64,000 bases of DNA from Mangrovibacter yixingensis (GCF_020523985.1 NZ_JAIVKM010000001.1:1984001-2048000), one strand, 5' to 3'. Counted from the first letter of the stretch, positions 55,961-64,000 are shown. Numbers and translations: made by a program. The notes: a model not told the origin generated them from the letters alone.

Positions 55961-56989
55961 TTACGTTAACCGTTCTTTTTGGTTAGCAGCCGCCCGCCTG
56001 CGCTCTTTTTTCTCTTTATACATCGCGGTGTCAGCCAGTTTAAGGGCATGTTCCACGGAACATTTATCCGGGGAGACACTGACCACCCCCACACTTGCGC
56101 CTTCATACCATAAACACAAATTGCCAAAGGTATATTGCCCACGCAGCGCGGTATGAATGCGGTTTTTAATCGTGGCAATTGCCAATTTCTGGGCGGCCTT
56201 TTTTTCCGGGCCCAGGCAGGCCAGCAGAAACTCATCGCCGCCTATTCGGCCAACAATATCTTCTTCGCGCACAATATGTTGCAACCGTTGCCCAATGTCC
56301 TTTAGCAGTTCATCTCCGGTATCATGCCCCAGGTCATCATTTATTTTTTTGAATTCATCCAGGTCAATATAACTGATTAATACTGTGCGATTAATTCGTT
56401 TGGCCAGTGAAAACAGAGCAGGTAGCCGGTCGAATATTGCCCGCCGGTTCGGCAATTGGGTCAATGCATCGGTATAGGAGTGTAATGCCAGGTGGTAATT
56501 ATCTTGTTTGAGCTGTTCGATAACCAACAGCTCTTCGGCATAACGGGCGATGATTTTTGCCAGCGAGACAAGGCGCGTTACCGTTACCTGGCAATCTTCT
56601 TTTTCTTGCTTACTGACTGAGTTAACCGAGCCGTACAATGTGCCATCGCGCAATATGATCGGCACACTCAGGTGGGTGCGCATTACTGCGGCTTCCAGTT
56701 CAGGAAACTGGCCGTAGAACTCAGCCAGGTCTTTCAGGCAGTAAATACCCTCTCTTAGAGTCTGCCCGGATAAAATCTGCTGCCAGGCGGCGTGTCTTTC
56801 GCTTGAAATAATATGGTAACGGGACAATTGCGCTGAGCCAGGCACAATAACAGATGAGTATTCACGCTCCAGCACCATTACCCAGGGAGAATACAGACCA
56901 GAATCCGTTCCACAAAACTGCATCAGTTCTTTGATAAAACTGTTATCAGTATGAAGTAAGGACACATTCCCACCCGTGTATTCGTTCAT
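55961..56989 (-). CDS. diguanylate cyclase with N-terminal GAF-like sensor
   Basis: 342 residues from ATG 56989, with TTAGGAG 5 bases upstream; the frame is open 18 codons further back. An N-terminal sensor of about 150 residues resembles a GAF domain (VPIILRDGTLYGSVNSVSK). The GGDEF domain is complete: DALTQLPNRRA, IDLDEFKKINDDLGHDTGDE and GRIGGDEFLLA, with REED five residues before GGDEF as an inhibitory I-site. It makes cyclic di-GMP in the cytosol and is probably product-inhibited. No EAL domain. Confidence 0.9.
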   Translation of the reverse strand: MNEYTGGNVSLLHTDNSFIKELMQFCGTDSGLYSPWVMVLEREYSSVIVPGSAQLSRYHIISSERHAAWQQILSGQTLREGIYCLKDLAEFYGQFPELEAAVMRTHLSVPIILRDGTLYGSVNSVSKQEKEDCQVTVTRLVSLAKIIARYAEELLVIEQLKQDNYHLALHSYTDALTQLPNRRAIFDRLPALFSLAKRINRTVLISYIDLDEFKKINDDLGHDTGDELLKDIGQRLQHIVREEDIVGRIGGDEFLLACLGPEKKAAQKLAIATIKNRIHTALRGQYTFGNLCLWYEGASVGVVSVSPDKCSVEHALKLADTAMYKEKKERRRAAANQKERLT

Positions 56990-57247
56990 TCGCACTCCTA
57001 AGGAACCGTTATTTTTATTATTTAAATCAGCACCTTTAATCAACTGCGGTAGAGACTCACTTAAAGTGATTAGCTCAGAATACCATTACAATTAATAAAC
57101 GTAATCTATCAAATACATTTTTGGACCCGGCTCACATTATCTTGTTTATCGGCACAAACCCTGCTTTCTATTAGCCTGCACATTGCTATCTATACCTAGC
57201 ACACTAAGATATCAACAGAGTTGATTAATTTTACAAAATTGATAGAT

Positions 57248-58177
57248 ATGAAAGATATTAAAGCACTGGATTTCAATCTGCTTAAAGCGCTTGATGCATT
57301 GTTAGATGAGCGCCACGTTACGCGGGCAGCCAGCAAATTAGGGGTTACCCAGCCAGCAATGAGCGCCATGCTGACCCGCTTACGGGCTACATTTGATGAC
57401 CCACTGTTTGTCCGTTCCCAGCGTGGTATTGTGCCAACCCAGCGGGCACTGGATCTTGCTATGCCGCTCAAGCAAATCATGAGTGAACTTGGCGCATTAT
57501 TACAGCCTCCTGTTTTCGACCCGGCCACCGCACACCAAACGTTTTCTATTGCCGCAACAGATTACGCACTCCGCGCCATTGCTGTGCCTTTTCTTCAGGC
57601 ATTAAAGCGCCAGGCCCCTTTTATTCAGGTGTCGCTGGTGCCCGTTGATGATGCCCAATTAGCTGTACAGCTGGAGCAAGGAGAAATTGACCTGGCGTTG
57701 GTAACACCCGAAGCAGCCTTGCCTAACCTGCACGCACGGAACTTGTTTCAGGAACACTATGTTTGTGTGGTGCGGGAAGGCCACCCGGTGCTGGCTAAAG
57801 GAAATACACTGGCACTGGAAGACTTCTGTACCCTGGATCATGCACTGGTCTCTTATGCCGGGGGCCAGTTTAGTGGAGTAACAGACGACGCACTGAAAGC
57901 GCTGGGGAAACAACGTAATGTCACATTATCCGTTAAAAGCTTTTTGATTCTGCCAGAGATCCTGCGCGCCAGCGATATGGTGGCAATTCTCCCCCACCGC
58001 CTGGTTAACGGTGTGCCAGGCCTGGTGGTGATGGAACCGCCGCTTAGCGTTCCGGGCTTTACCAAAACCGCTGTCTGGCATGAGCGCACCCACCGCGACA
58101 ACGCACAACGGTGGATGCGGGAACTGCTATTCACTGCTTGCAGTGAAAGTAAGCCGCTGGCGATAACGGGAGAATAA
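57248..58177 (+). CDS. LysR-type regulator (NodD/NahR branch)
   Basis: 309 residues from ATG 57248 (MKDIKALDFNLLKALDALLD); earlier in-frame starts are poorly placed. HTH LGVTQPAMSAMLTRLRATFDDPLFVR is that of the NodD/NahR/PcpR branch, whose members sense aromatic compounds. It converges on the SRPBCC gene with a 24-base gap. No divergent partner exists: to its left lies the diguanylate cyclase, 200 bases away. Confidence 0.85.
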   Translation: MKDIKALDFNLLKALDALLDERHVTRAASKLGVTQPAMSAMLTRLRATFDDPLFVRSQRGIVPTQRALDLAMPLKQIMSELGALLQPPVFDPATAHQTFSIAATDYALRAIAVPFLQALKRQAPFIQVSLVPVDDAQLAVQLEQGEIDLALVTPEAALPNLHARNLFQEHYVCVVREGHPVLAKGNTLALEDFCTLDHALVSYAGGQFSGVTDDALKALGKQRNVTLSVKSFLILPEILRASDMVAILPHRLVNGVPGLVVMEPPLSVPGFTKTAVWHERTHRDNAQRWMRELLFTACSESKPLAITGE

Positions 58178-58201
58178 CGGGTTATTCCCCTGAGCCTGCC
58201 A

Positions 58202-58717
58202 TTACTGTTTGGCTTTACGGGCAGCAGCAACCAGGCCATCAAGCCAGTCCTGGTGCCCGTTAATCATCGGGTTCGGTTTGGTGGCAGCCAGTTCTTTAGC
58301 CGGGTTACCGTTCTGGGTCTCCTGGGTAAGAATGCGTACACGGTTTTCCGATAAAGCTTCAATCAGCCATGCGTGGTGCACATCCAGGCGGCTATCACTG
58401 TTCTCCTCCCCGGCCCAGCCATGCCATGCCAACCGGGCAGGCTGGCCTTTAACGGGAGCCACATGTTCCACACATTGCGACTCCACCGGGAAACCAAAGG
58501 TTTCGAAATAAAACCGGGCTCCCAGGCTCAGCTCTGGGCCTTTATTATCGTAAAAACGGGCATTAGCAGAGTTAGCGTAATAACCCGGCCATTGTGCTGG
58601 CACATTCAGCAGAGGCCAGATGTCTTCCACACCTAATCCTTCCACAATCACTTCATTGGAACAGAAATTATCGGTAAATCCAGGAACATAACCCGCGGGC
58701 CAAATGATATCGCTCAT
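58202..58717 (-). CDS. SRPBCC-fold (polyketide cyclase/AHSA1-like) protein
   Basis: 171 residues with the START/SRPBCC pattern: VEGLGVEDIWPLLNVPAQWPGYY at the start of the fold, LGARFYFETFGFPVESQCVE in the strands, and a C-terminal helix HQDWLDGLVAAARKAK. It binds an unknown small hydrophobic ligand. AAGGAG lies 6 bases upstream of the ATG, inside a region of 16-bp direct repeats. Confidence 0.78.
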   Translation of the reverse strand: MSDIIWPAGYVPGFTDNFCSNEVIVEGLGVEDIWPLLNVPAQWPGYYANSANARFYDNKGPELSLGARFYFETFGFPVESQCVEHVAPVKGQPARLAWHGWAGEENSDSRLDVHHAWLIEALSENRVRILTQETQNGNPAKELAATKPNPMINGHQDWLDGLVAAARKAKQ

Positions 58718-58730
58718 GTGCGGCTCCTTA

Positions 58731-58764
58731 TTTATTTGTTGAAAAGCGTTTATTTGTTGAAAAG
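58731..58764. repeat. tandem 16-bp repeat in the SRPBCC leader
   Basis: TTTATTTGTTGAAAAG occurs at 58731-58746 and again at 58749-58764, an 18-bp period. It starts 14 bases before the start codon and covers the presumed 5' leader. It may be slippage, or an operator or mRNA element. Confidence 0.75.
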
Positions 58765-58884
58765 AGATGCATAACTGATGGGCAAATCATCGGCAAAAAT
58801 AAGTTATAAATCTAATCCTGAAAATTAATATACATCATCATTATTTTGTATATCTAAATACAACCCGTGCTAATGCAGCAACAC

Positions 58885-58914
58885 AAAAAAGCCAGGTGCT
58901 GAACACACCTGGCT
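58885..58914 (-). terminator. terminator after the orphan gene
   Basis: On the minus strand AGCCAGGTG and CACCTGGCT form a 9-bp stem with a 7-base loop, followed by TTTTTTGTG. It lies about 45 bases past the stop at 58958. Confidence 0.85.
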
Positions 58915-58957
58915 TAACCCATTACTTCACATTCAGTGCAACGGCACTATTACCCGC

Positions 58958-59395
58958 TTAAAGCCCGCAAGCCGGAAGCGTTTCCCAGCGCGGCGCTTTC
59001 AGGTTGCCCGCAAAATGCCACACTAACTCGGCTAACAACCCGGCCAGGGATTGACCGGTTTCAGGTGGTAACCCCTGTAGAGTGAGCACCTGAGTCAGTG
59101 CCAGGCAGTAATCACACAACAACTCGGGGCTGGGTTCGAAAACCGGGGCTTCGGGCAGGACATCTGCCACAAACTGCTCAAGCAGATGCGGGGGGATTGG
59201 GTCATCCAGGGTTGGGCGCAATAGTGCAAGTGCTGCATTCAGCCGGGCAAGCAACGCCATTTTCAATGCAGGATCATCGCTTTCCAGCATGGTCTGAGCA
59301 AAATGCTCGCAGTAAGTGGCCAGTTCGGTGAAATCAGTTGCAGCACTAAAAGGAACAGACAGCAAATGGCTGCCAAGGGTGAGGATTGTTGCCAT
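58958..59395 (-). CDS. orphan small protein behind a structured leader
   Basis: 145 residues, acidic, mostly helical by pattern and rich in Leu and Ala, with no motif I can assign. It starts MATILTLGSHLLSVPFSAAT; GGAGGT lies 5-7 bases upstream of the ATG. It has its own terminator and an upstream GC-rich hairpin (59426-59459). Similar small genes follow the immunity leader of P4-type satellites, but that resemblance is from memory and weak. Confidence 0.65.
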   Translation of the reverse strand: MATILTLGSHLLSVPFSAATDFTELATYCEHFAQTMLESDDPALKMALLARLNAALALLRPTLDDPIPPHLLEQFVADVLPEAPVFEPSPELLCDYCLALTQVLTLQGLPPETGQSLAGLLAELVWHFAGNLKAPRWETLPACGL

Positions 59396-59856
59396 AGGGC
59401 ACCTCCAACAAGGAATTGATTTTTCCCGCCACCGGAAATGCCAATTTCACGGGTGGCGGAACCGAACAGGGTTGGCATAACCGGCCTTGTTGGACCCCGG
59501 CGCACCTTACGGTGCCCCCGCCCGGCCCGCCATTGAGGTGTAACCGTGCGCGCAACATAGTAATTTAGAACCATGTTACCAACAAGGGTGATGCAGGATG
59601 CCAATCCTGGCACCTGAATTTGCAGGTGCGGAAAAAGCGTACCGGGAATGGAGAACCGCAGCAAGCTCAGGACTGGAACCGGGCCCGCAAATTTACGAAA
59701 AACCAACCAATAAGAGGGCAAAACACCCGTAGCGCAACAACCCCCTTTTCCACCAGACTGAAAACCACCCCCTCCGTTCCCCCCGCTAAGTGACACAAGC
59801 CCTGCTTTTATTGTACTCAGGGAAGATAAGCCAATAAAATCAGGAAAGTTCACCAA
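59263..59856 (-). other. long overlapping frame across the leader, Ash/Icd-like pattern
   Basis: A 197-codon open frame on the same strand runs through the leader hairpin and 133 bases into the orphan gene in another frame. Its central part (GHRKVRRGPTRPVMPTLFGS, then ATREIG and SGGGKNQF) is basic and looks like the overlapping frames of P4-satellite Ash/Icd regions. Whether it is translated is uncertain; the last part is probably only the shadow of the orphan gene. Confidence 0.3.
59426..59459 (-). ncRNA. candidate structured leader or small RNA
   Basis: CCGCCACC and GGTGGCGG form an 8-bp GC-rich stem with an 18-base loop, 31 bases before the orphan start on the same strand. A second small hairpin (GCACC/GGTGC at 59502-59515) lies just upstream. 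The arrangement recalls the CI immunity RNA leader of phage P4 and its relatives, but I could not align it. Confidence 0.35.
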
Positions 59857-60017
59857 GCGCTATGACAACGCAATATCCCCTTTACAGATTTTACCGGCAC
59901 TATGATTGTTGGCGCTTCAGCAGAACAATGACAGGCAACAGTGTAAAATTCAGCTTGCTTAAGTAATTTCACGTACCAAAGTGTGCCAGGCTCCGGAGCT
60001 GGCAGCATCTTTGTTGA

Positions 60018-60488
60018 GTGCAGGTGGCTCCTTTGAAAATTGAACACGCGCAAGAGCAAGATTTCAGGCAAGTGCTGTCGGTTATTAATACAACCATCAG
60101 CACCATTTACCCCAAATATTATCCGGCGGGCGTTGTACGTTTTTTTCTCGAACACCACGCGCCAGAAAAAGTACAACAATCAATTAAAAACAGAGAGATA
60201 TATATTCTTTCCAGCAATGGCATTGTCGTTGGAACGGGAAGTATCTCTGGAAATGAAATCGGGCGGTTGTTTGTTCTGCCGCAATACCAACGGCAAGGGT
60301 ACGGGAAACTGCTGATGGATTTTCTGGAAAGAACTGTGCTGGAGCGATATGGTTCAGTAACACTGGATGCCTCCTTACCGGCAATACGCTTCTATATGCA
60401 GCGAGGCTACAGGCTCATCTCTTTTGAATCGGTTACAACCGCCAGTCAGGATGTTCTCTGTTATCCAGTCATGTCACTGCACCGATGA
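60018..60488 (+). CDS. GNAT N-acetyltransferase
   Basis: About 150-156 residues. RLFVLPQYQRQGYGKLLMDF is the acetyl-CoA motif A, and ASLPAIRFYMQRGYRLISFE is motif B with the usual aromatic pair. Start is unclear: GTG 60018, or TTG 60033 which has AGGTGG 5 bases upstream and gives MKIEHAQEQD, closer to family starts. It stands alone and convergent with the permease gene. Substrate unknown. Confidence 0.8.
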   Translation: MQVAPLKIEHAQEQDFRQVLSVINTTISTIYPKYYPAGVVRFFLEHHAPEKVQQSIKNREIYILSSNGIVVGTGSISGNEIGRLFVLPQYQRQGYGKLLMDFLERTVLERYGSVTLDASLPAIRFYMQRGYRLISFESVTTASQDVLCYPVMSLHR

Positions 60489-60564
60489 ATACACCAGGTA
60501 TCAACGTCTGGTACAGCCAGGTTAGCAAACCACGCATTCCCTGGCCTGTTGCGGGTTAGCCGCA

Positions 60565-60584
60565 TGCCCACACTCAGGTGGGCA
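60565..60584. terminator. hairpin between the acetyltransferase and permease genes
   Basis: TGCCCAC and GTGGGCA form a 7-bp perfect stem with a 6-base loop, 18 bases from the permease stop. No T-run on either strand. Confidence 0.45.
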
Positions 60585-60601
60585 CACTGTGAAACCGCTA
60601 A

Positions 60602-61912
60602 TCAGTCATTAATCACTTTGGTTGCCGGTAACCGGGCACCCGCCCACAGGCTGAACAGTAGATACAAACCACAGGCACTAACAAAGGTGACCGGGGCTGA
60701 AAATACTGCCACAGCGGAGGTGGCATGCATTAATGCAATACCTATCGCAACGCTGATAAACCAGGCACCAAGGCCCGTCAGGTTGATGGCACTATTTTCA
60801 CGGTCTGCCTGTACATTGCGGGCAATACCGGCAAGGGCAACGCCCACCCAGGCCACCACAAACACGCCCTGGTAAGCCAGTGCCTGCAACAGCCAGGCGA
60901 ACACATCTGCCAGCATCAGAATATAGACTGCTACACCCACCACACAGGCCCACACCACTTTGGGGAGCTTCACCTTAAACAGGCTGTGGAAAAATACCTG
61001 CATATTCACCGTTGCCAGGTAGTAGTTCGCGGTATTAATCCGGGTTTGGGTTACCCAGACAAACCCCAGCCCGGCCAGCCCCAGCAGGTTGAGTATTGCC
61101 ACCACAACAGATGTTTCATTTAAGGCTGTACCGGCCGCAAAGGTGCTGGTGAGGTAGATCCCCGCCATGCCATTGAGCAAGAAAGTCACCAGATAAAACG
61201 GCATCCCAAAATTGAAACGCGCGTGGTACTGGCTGTCTTCCTCTTTACCAAAGCGTGCGTAGTCAAAGGTGTACATCATCAGAACCCAAACACCCATATA
61301 AGATGTAAAACAGTTCCACCAACCCCAGGGCGACGGTGTGGCAGGCCCCAGTTGCAGCCAGTTAGCCTGGTAACCATGAATGGTTACCGACATCACGATG
61401 GTCGCCAGTAACCCCAGCAGATAAAACGGCAGCAGCACGCCATTAAATTTGTCCAGCCAGTGCTGCACACTGCCAAAAATCAGCGGCACACTGTAAACCA
61501 CCACCAGCGCAGCGGCAGCCCAGTACACCAGCCCCGGAAACAGGTGGTTAAGCGCAAACGCAATCACCGAGCCTTCAAATACCGCATAGTAAATCGCGGT
61601 AGAGAAAAAAATCAGGGTTGCCAGCGAAGCCCCTAACTGGCCAAACAGGCGGCGCGAAAACTGAGCGACAGATAACCCACTGCGAATGGCAAAACGGCTA
61701 ATAACACCATTAATCAGGCCATAAGTGATAACCGATAACACCATGCCAATAATGGCGTTAACCGCGCCGTAGGCCATCGCCAGCGATGCACCCACCACAA
61801 TGTAAAACACCGCACTACACACTGCCCACCATGCCATGGTGAGTGACAATTTGCCCATCTGTGCCGGCTCTGGCGAATTTTGCACAGCCCGGGATTGTGG
61901 AGCTGAAGCCAT
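60602..61912 (-). CDS. NCS1-family (CodB/purine-cytosine type) permease
   Basis: 436 residues with about 12 membrane segments. WAVCSAVFYIVVGASLAMAYG and GVWVLMMYTFDYARFGKEED fit the NCS1 family, which carries nucleobases, hydantoins, allantoin and related small amides. AGGAGG precedes ATG 61912. It is the last gene of the minus-strand operon after pxpC, so its substrate is probably the amide or cyclic amide handled by that operon, for example 5-oxoproline or a ureide. Confidence 0.83.
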   Translation of the reverse strand: MASAPQSRAVQNSPEPAQMGKLSLTMAWWAVCSAVFYIVVGASLAMAYGAVNAIIGMVLSVITYGLINGVISRFAIRSGLSVAQFSRRLFGQLGASLATLIFFSTAIYYAVFEGSVIAFALNHLFPGLVYWAAAALVVVYSVPLIFGSVQHWLDKFNGVLLPFYLLGLLATIVMSVTIHGYQANWLQLGPATPSPWGWWNCFTSYMGVWVLMMYTFDYARFGKEEDSQYHARFNFGMPFYLVTFLLNGMAGIYLTSTFAAGTALNETSVVVAILNLLGLAGLGFVWVTQTRINTANYYLATVNMQVFFHSLFKVKLPKVVWACVVGVAVYILMLADVFAWLLQALAYQGVFVVAWVGVALAGIARNVQADRENSAINLTGLGAWFISVAIGIALMHATSAVAVFSAPVTFVSACGLYLLFSLWAGARLPATKVIND

Positions 61913-61953
61913 AGCAACCTCCTGAAACGAGTAGAGACCAGTGATCTATGCCG

Positions 61954-61969
61954 CGGGGCTTACGCCCCG
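61954..61969 (-). terminator. small intercistronic hairpin before the permease
   Basis: CGGGGC and GCCCCG with a 4-base loop lie between pxpC and the permease. Short and without a T-run, it is more likely an mRNA stability or attenuation element than a terminator. Confidence 0.35.
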
Positions 61970-61976
61970 GGCGACG

Positions 61977-62957
61977 TTAACGCAACACGCGAGTGAGTTC
62001 AGCCAGCCTGTATTGTGATTCGCGACGGGCAACCAACGCCTCTTCCAGCGTGACGGGAATAAACTGCACACGCTGGTTAGGCTGTAATTGCCCAAGAATG
62101 GGCAGGTCACAGCTAATCACCGTACCCAGCGTCATATACCCGCCGCCAGACACGGCATCACGCAACAGAACAATAGGTTCCAGCCCACCGGGCACCTGAA
62201 CCGAACCAATGGGATAACAGGCATCAACAATATTTGAAGGGTCCGAGCCCGCACCAAAAGGCGGCTCTTCTGGTTTAAAGGCTAAAGGTGTGCCACCTTT
62301 CAGCCGGTAACCGGTGCGGTCTGCTTCGGTACTAACATGCCAGGTATCAGCAAAAAAGGTGTCTACAGCTGCATCGGTCAGGCGATGGATATACAGCCCC
62401 GGCAGCATCCGTAATGTGACAGATTTTGGGAATTGCGGAAGCATGGGTCCGGGAACCGTTTTGCCCGCGCGTCGAAAGCGCTCAGCGGTTACAGGCAACA
62501 CAGGCAGCGCATCGCCCGCGGCCAGTCGCCTTCCCTGGTAACCCCCCAGCGAGCCAAGCGTATAGGTTGAACGGCTACCTAACACTCGGGGCACATCAAT
62601 ACCGCCCGCAATGGCAAGATAAGCCCGGCAACCCTGGCGCGCCGGGGCAAAGCGCAGGCTCTGCCCGGCGGTGATAAGCAAAGCCGTGTGGCTGCTTGCT
62701 GGCTGGTTATCCACCAAGGGCACCATGCCCGCGCCACAAATGGCAACCAGCGCATTTTCAGTAAACTGCAATTCCGGGCCCAGTAGCGTCATTTCCAGCA
62801 CGGCGTCATCCGGGTTGTTACCCACCAGCAAATTTGCCATCTGCATGGAATAGGGGTCCAGCGCACCAGAAGGTGGGATCCCCAGGTGGTAATACCCTTC
62901 TCTGCCGGTATCCTGCACTGTGGTGGCAAGGCCGGGCTTAATAACATTAATGGTCAT
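61977..62957 (-). CDS. pxpC: 5-oxoprolinase subunit C / biotin-dependent carboxyltransferase family
   Basis: 326 residues of the KipA/AHS2 family: IKPGLATTVQDTGREGYYHLGIPPSG at the N terminus and PPFGAGSDPSNIVDACYPIGSVQVPGG near 240. With PxpB and PxpA it makes prokaryotic 5-oxoprolinase; related pairs also act in allophanate or urea breakdown. It overlaps pxpB by 11 bases. Downstream lies an NCS1 permease, not the pxpA gene found in E. coli. Confidence 0.88.
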   Translation of the reverse strand: MTINVIKPGLATTVQDTGREGYYHLGIPPSGALDPYSMQMANLLVGNNPDDAVLEMTLLGPELQFTENALVAICGAGMVPLVDNQPASSHTALLITAGQSLRFAPARQGCRAYLAIAGGIDVPRVLGSRSTYTLGSLGGYQGRRLAAGDALPVLPVTAERFRRAGKTVPGPMLPQFPKSVTLRMLPGLYIHRLTDAAVDTFFADTWHVSTEADRTGYRLKGGTPLAFKPEEPPFGAGSDPSNIVDACYPIGSVQVPGGLEPIVLLRDAVSGGGYMTLGTVISCDLPILGQLQPNQRVQFIPVTLEEALVARRESQYRLAELTRVLR

Positions 62958-63828
62958 ACAGCCCCCGTTTCAGTTGCTGAGGATACCCTTGCGGGTCATT
63001 GAGGAAATCAGCCAGTGCAAAAGTGACTTTGCGGATACGTGGTGCAAAGTCACCGTTTTGTACCTGGCTGCACAGAGTGTCGTACTCAGCACGATCCACC
63101 GGGCGAAATTGCACGATGTCCCCCGCTTTGAAAAACACCATGTCTGGTTTGAGGTAGGCCAACCGTTGCGCCGGGTCATATATCGGCATAGGCGTAATGC
63201 CAAACAGTTGGTAACCCCCGGCTCCACGCACTGAGTATATGCAGCCAAAACACCCGCCATGGCCTAAAGACAACCCTGGCGTATCGGTGCGCGGGCGCAG
63301 GTATTTCGGTACCTGTAGCTGTTTTTCCCGTTCAACCATTTGGTACATAAATGGCAGGCCAGAAACAAACCCCACCATCGAAACAAACCAGGGCGTGTTG
63401 CTGTGAGCGGCAATAAACGCTTCGCTGTCTGTATAGCCGTTAATGTGGGCCGCGTAATCCAGGTCACTGCCACCCGGCTCCTGGTGGCGGTCACGAAAGC
63501 GCATCAGGGTTTCGTGTGTCCAGGGGTCGTTGTAAAACACAGGCACCTCAATGATGCGGGTTTCCAGGGTATCTTCCCCGTCATTCCCCGCTTCCAATAC
63601 CTGAAGCTGTGCCAACAGCACATGGGGCGCTAACACATCCGGGTTAAAACGCACCTGAAAAGACGCATTCGCCAGGCAAATATCCAGCACGCCAGGCAAC
63701 TGGCAGGCTTCCAGCGCCCGTGTCAGTTTCAGCCCACGGAAAAATGCCTTTAATGACATTTCACGGTCAATTTCGGCGAACAGGTGTTCATCGCCGCCGA
63801 AAGAGTAACGAATTGGGTTATTGGCCAT
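62947..63828 (-). CDS. pxpB: 5-oxoprolinase subunit B / allophanate hydrolase subunit 1 family
   Basis: 293 residues from ATG 63828 (MANNPIRYSFGGDEHLFAEI); the frame is open 11 codons earlier inside the upstream gene. Motifs are YNDPWTHETL, SMVGFVSGLPFMY, PGLSLGHGGCFGCIYSVRGA and YQLFGITPMPIYDP, typical of the KipI/AHS1 family. It is longer than E. coli PxpB (about 218 residues), and this extended form is typical of operons with biotin carboxylase. It overlaps the biotin carboxylase gene by 11 bases. Confidence 0.87.
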   Translation of the reverse strand: MANNPIRYSFGGDEHLFAEIDREMSLKAFFRGLKLTRALEACQLPGVLDICLANASFQVRFNPDVLAPHVLLAQLQVLEAGNDGEDTLETRIIEVPVFYNDPWTHETLMRFRDRHQEPGGSDLDYAAHINGYTDSEAFIAAHSNTPWFVSMVGFVSGLPFMYQMVEREKQLQVPKYLRPRTDTPGLSLGHGGCFGCIYSVRGAGGYQLFGITPMPIYDPAQRLAYLKPDMVFFKAGDIVQFRPVDRAEYDTLCSQVQNGDFAPRIRKVTFALADFLNDPQGYPQQLKRGLYDH

Positions 63829-64000
63829 AACGTCGTACCTCTCCGGCAGGCATCGCCACATTTTGCGTGCGCTCAGCCAGCCACTGTTCCAGCGTGGTTG
63901 TGGTAAATTCGCCAGCCTCCACCTGGGGAAGGCTCAGCAGCCATTTATGCAGCGAAGCGGTGTTTTTCACGCCGCGCAATTCCAATGAGGCCAGTGCCTG
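63818..64000 (-). CDS. biotin carboxylase, C-terminal part
   Basis: Only the last 60 codons are in the window. The translation has ALASLELRGVKNTASLHKWL then LSLPQVEAGEFTTTTLEQWL, matching the end of AccC-type biotin carboxylases (GVKTNxxLHxxLL ... TxxLE). The stop at 63818-63820 lies within the first codons of pxpB. Linked to PxpB and PxpC, it suggests a biotin-dependent carboxylase variant of the amide-splitting system rather than fatty acid synthesis. Confidence 0.8.
   Translation of the reverse strand, partial: QALASLELRGVKNTASLHKWLLSLPQVEAGEFTTTTLEQWLAERTQNVAMPAGEVRRYGQ

Noticed and set aside
59346-59558. Separate 70-codon minus-strand frame within the structured leader
   Set aside because: It overlaps the hairpins and the orphan gene's ribosome site and has no independent support.
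1-64000. tRNA, rRNA and CRISPR arrays
   Set aside because: Scanned by eye for cloverleaf ends, rRNA-like segments and regularly spaced repeats; none was convincing.

Overview
The window is bacterial chromosome from a member of the Enterobacterales. The support is an intact sulfoquinovose (yih) locus in Escherichia coli gene order, a yjhI-yjhH-yjhG-yjhF-type sugar-acid cluster, a KdgM-type porin and an Rhs/VgrG cassette of the type VI secretion system (T6SS). The genus cannot be fixed from the sequence alone. Most of the window is accessory catabolic DNA, with short intergenic gaps and many one- or four-base gene overlaps.

Aromatic catabolism (1-11.1 kb). A gallate locus (galC, galB, a galR-type regulator, galT, galA) lies next to a five-gene meta-cleavage lower pathway (4-oxalocrotonate tautomerase, hydratase, decarboxylase, acylating acetaldehyde dehydrogenase, aldolase) and its divergent LysR regulator. 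No ring-cleavage enzyme or semialdehyde dehydrogenase accompanies the second module, so its substrate probably enters at the 2-hydroxymuconate level.

Sugar catabolism (11.5-30.7 kb). First comes the complete sulfo-EMP pathway for sulfoquinovose: porin, two transporters, sulfoquinovosidase, mutarotase, isomerase, aldolase, reductase, kinase and DeoR-type repressor. Known active-site residues sit at their E. coli numbers. After an orphan gene comes a pentonate-type operon of IclR regulator, aldolase, dehydratase, GntP permease and zinc alcohol dehydrogenase, with an 18-bp perfect palindrome upstream.

Iron and warfare (30.8-39.8 kb). An IroE-like esterase has a possible Fur site. A vgrG-eag-rhs-immunity cassette follows. 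The Rhs tip carries an AHH nuclease motif, and base composition shifts sharply at the tip boundary.

Mixed accessory block (40-55.8 kb). This holds a DUF1254 protein, a scar with fragments of glutathione peroxidase and LysR genes, an MFS/cyclase pair and an ArsR remnant. It also holds an unfamiliar LysR-controlled operon (small orphan protein, tautomerase, metallo-beta-lactamase-fold enzyme), several small enzymes and regulators, and a TetR/hydrolase pair whose two promoters share an operator.

Right end (55.9-64 kb). A diguanylate cyclase, a LysR/SRPBCC pair, an orphan gene behind a GC-rich hairpin leader with some P4-satellite character, an acetyltransferase, and an operon of biotin carboxylase (partial), PxpB, PxpC and an NCS1 permease that runs off the window edge.

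All homology statements come from reading the translations. No database search was run.
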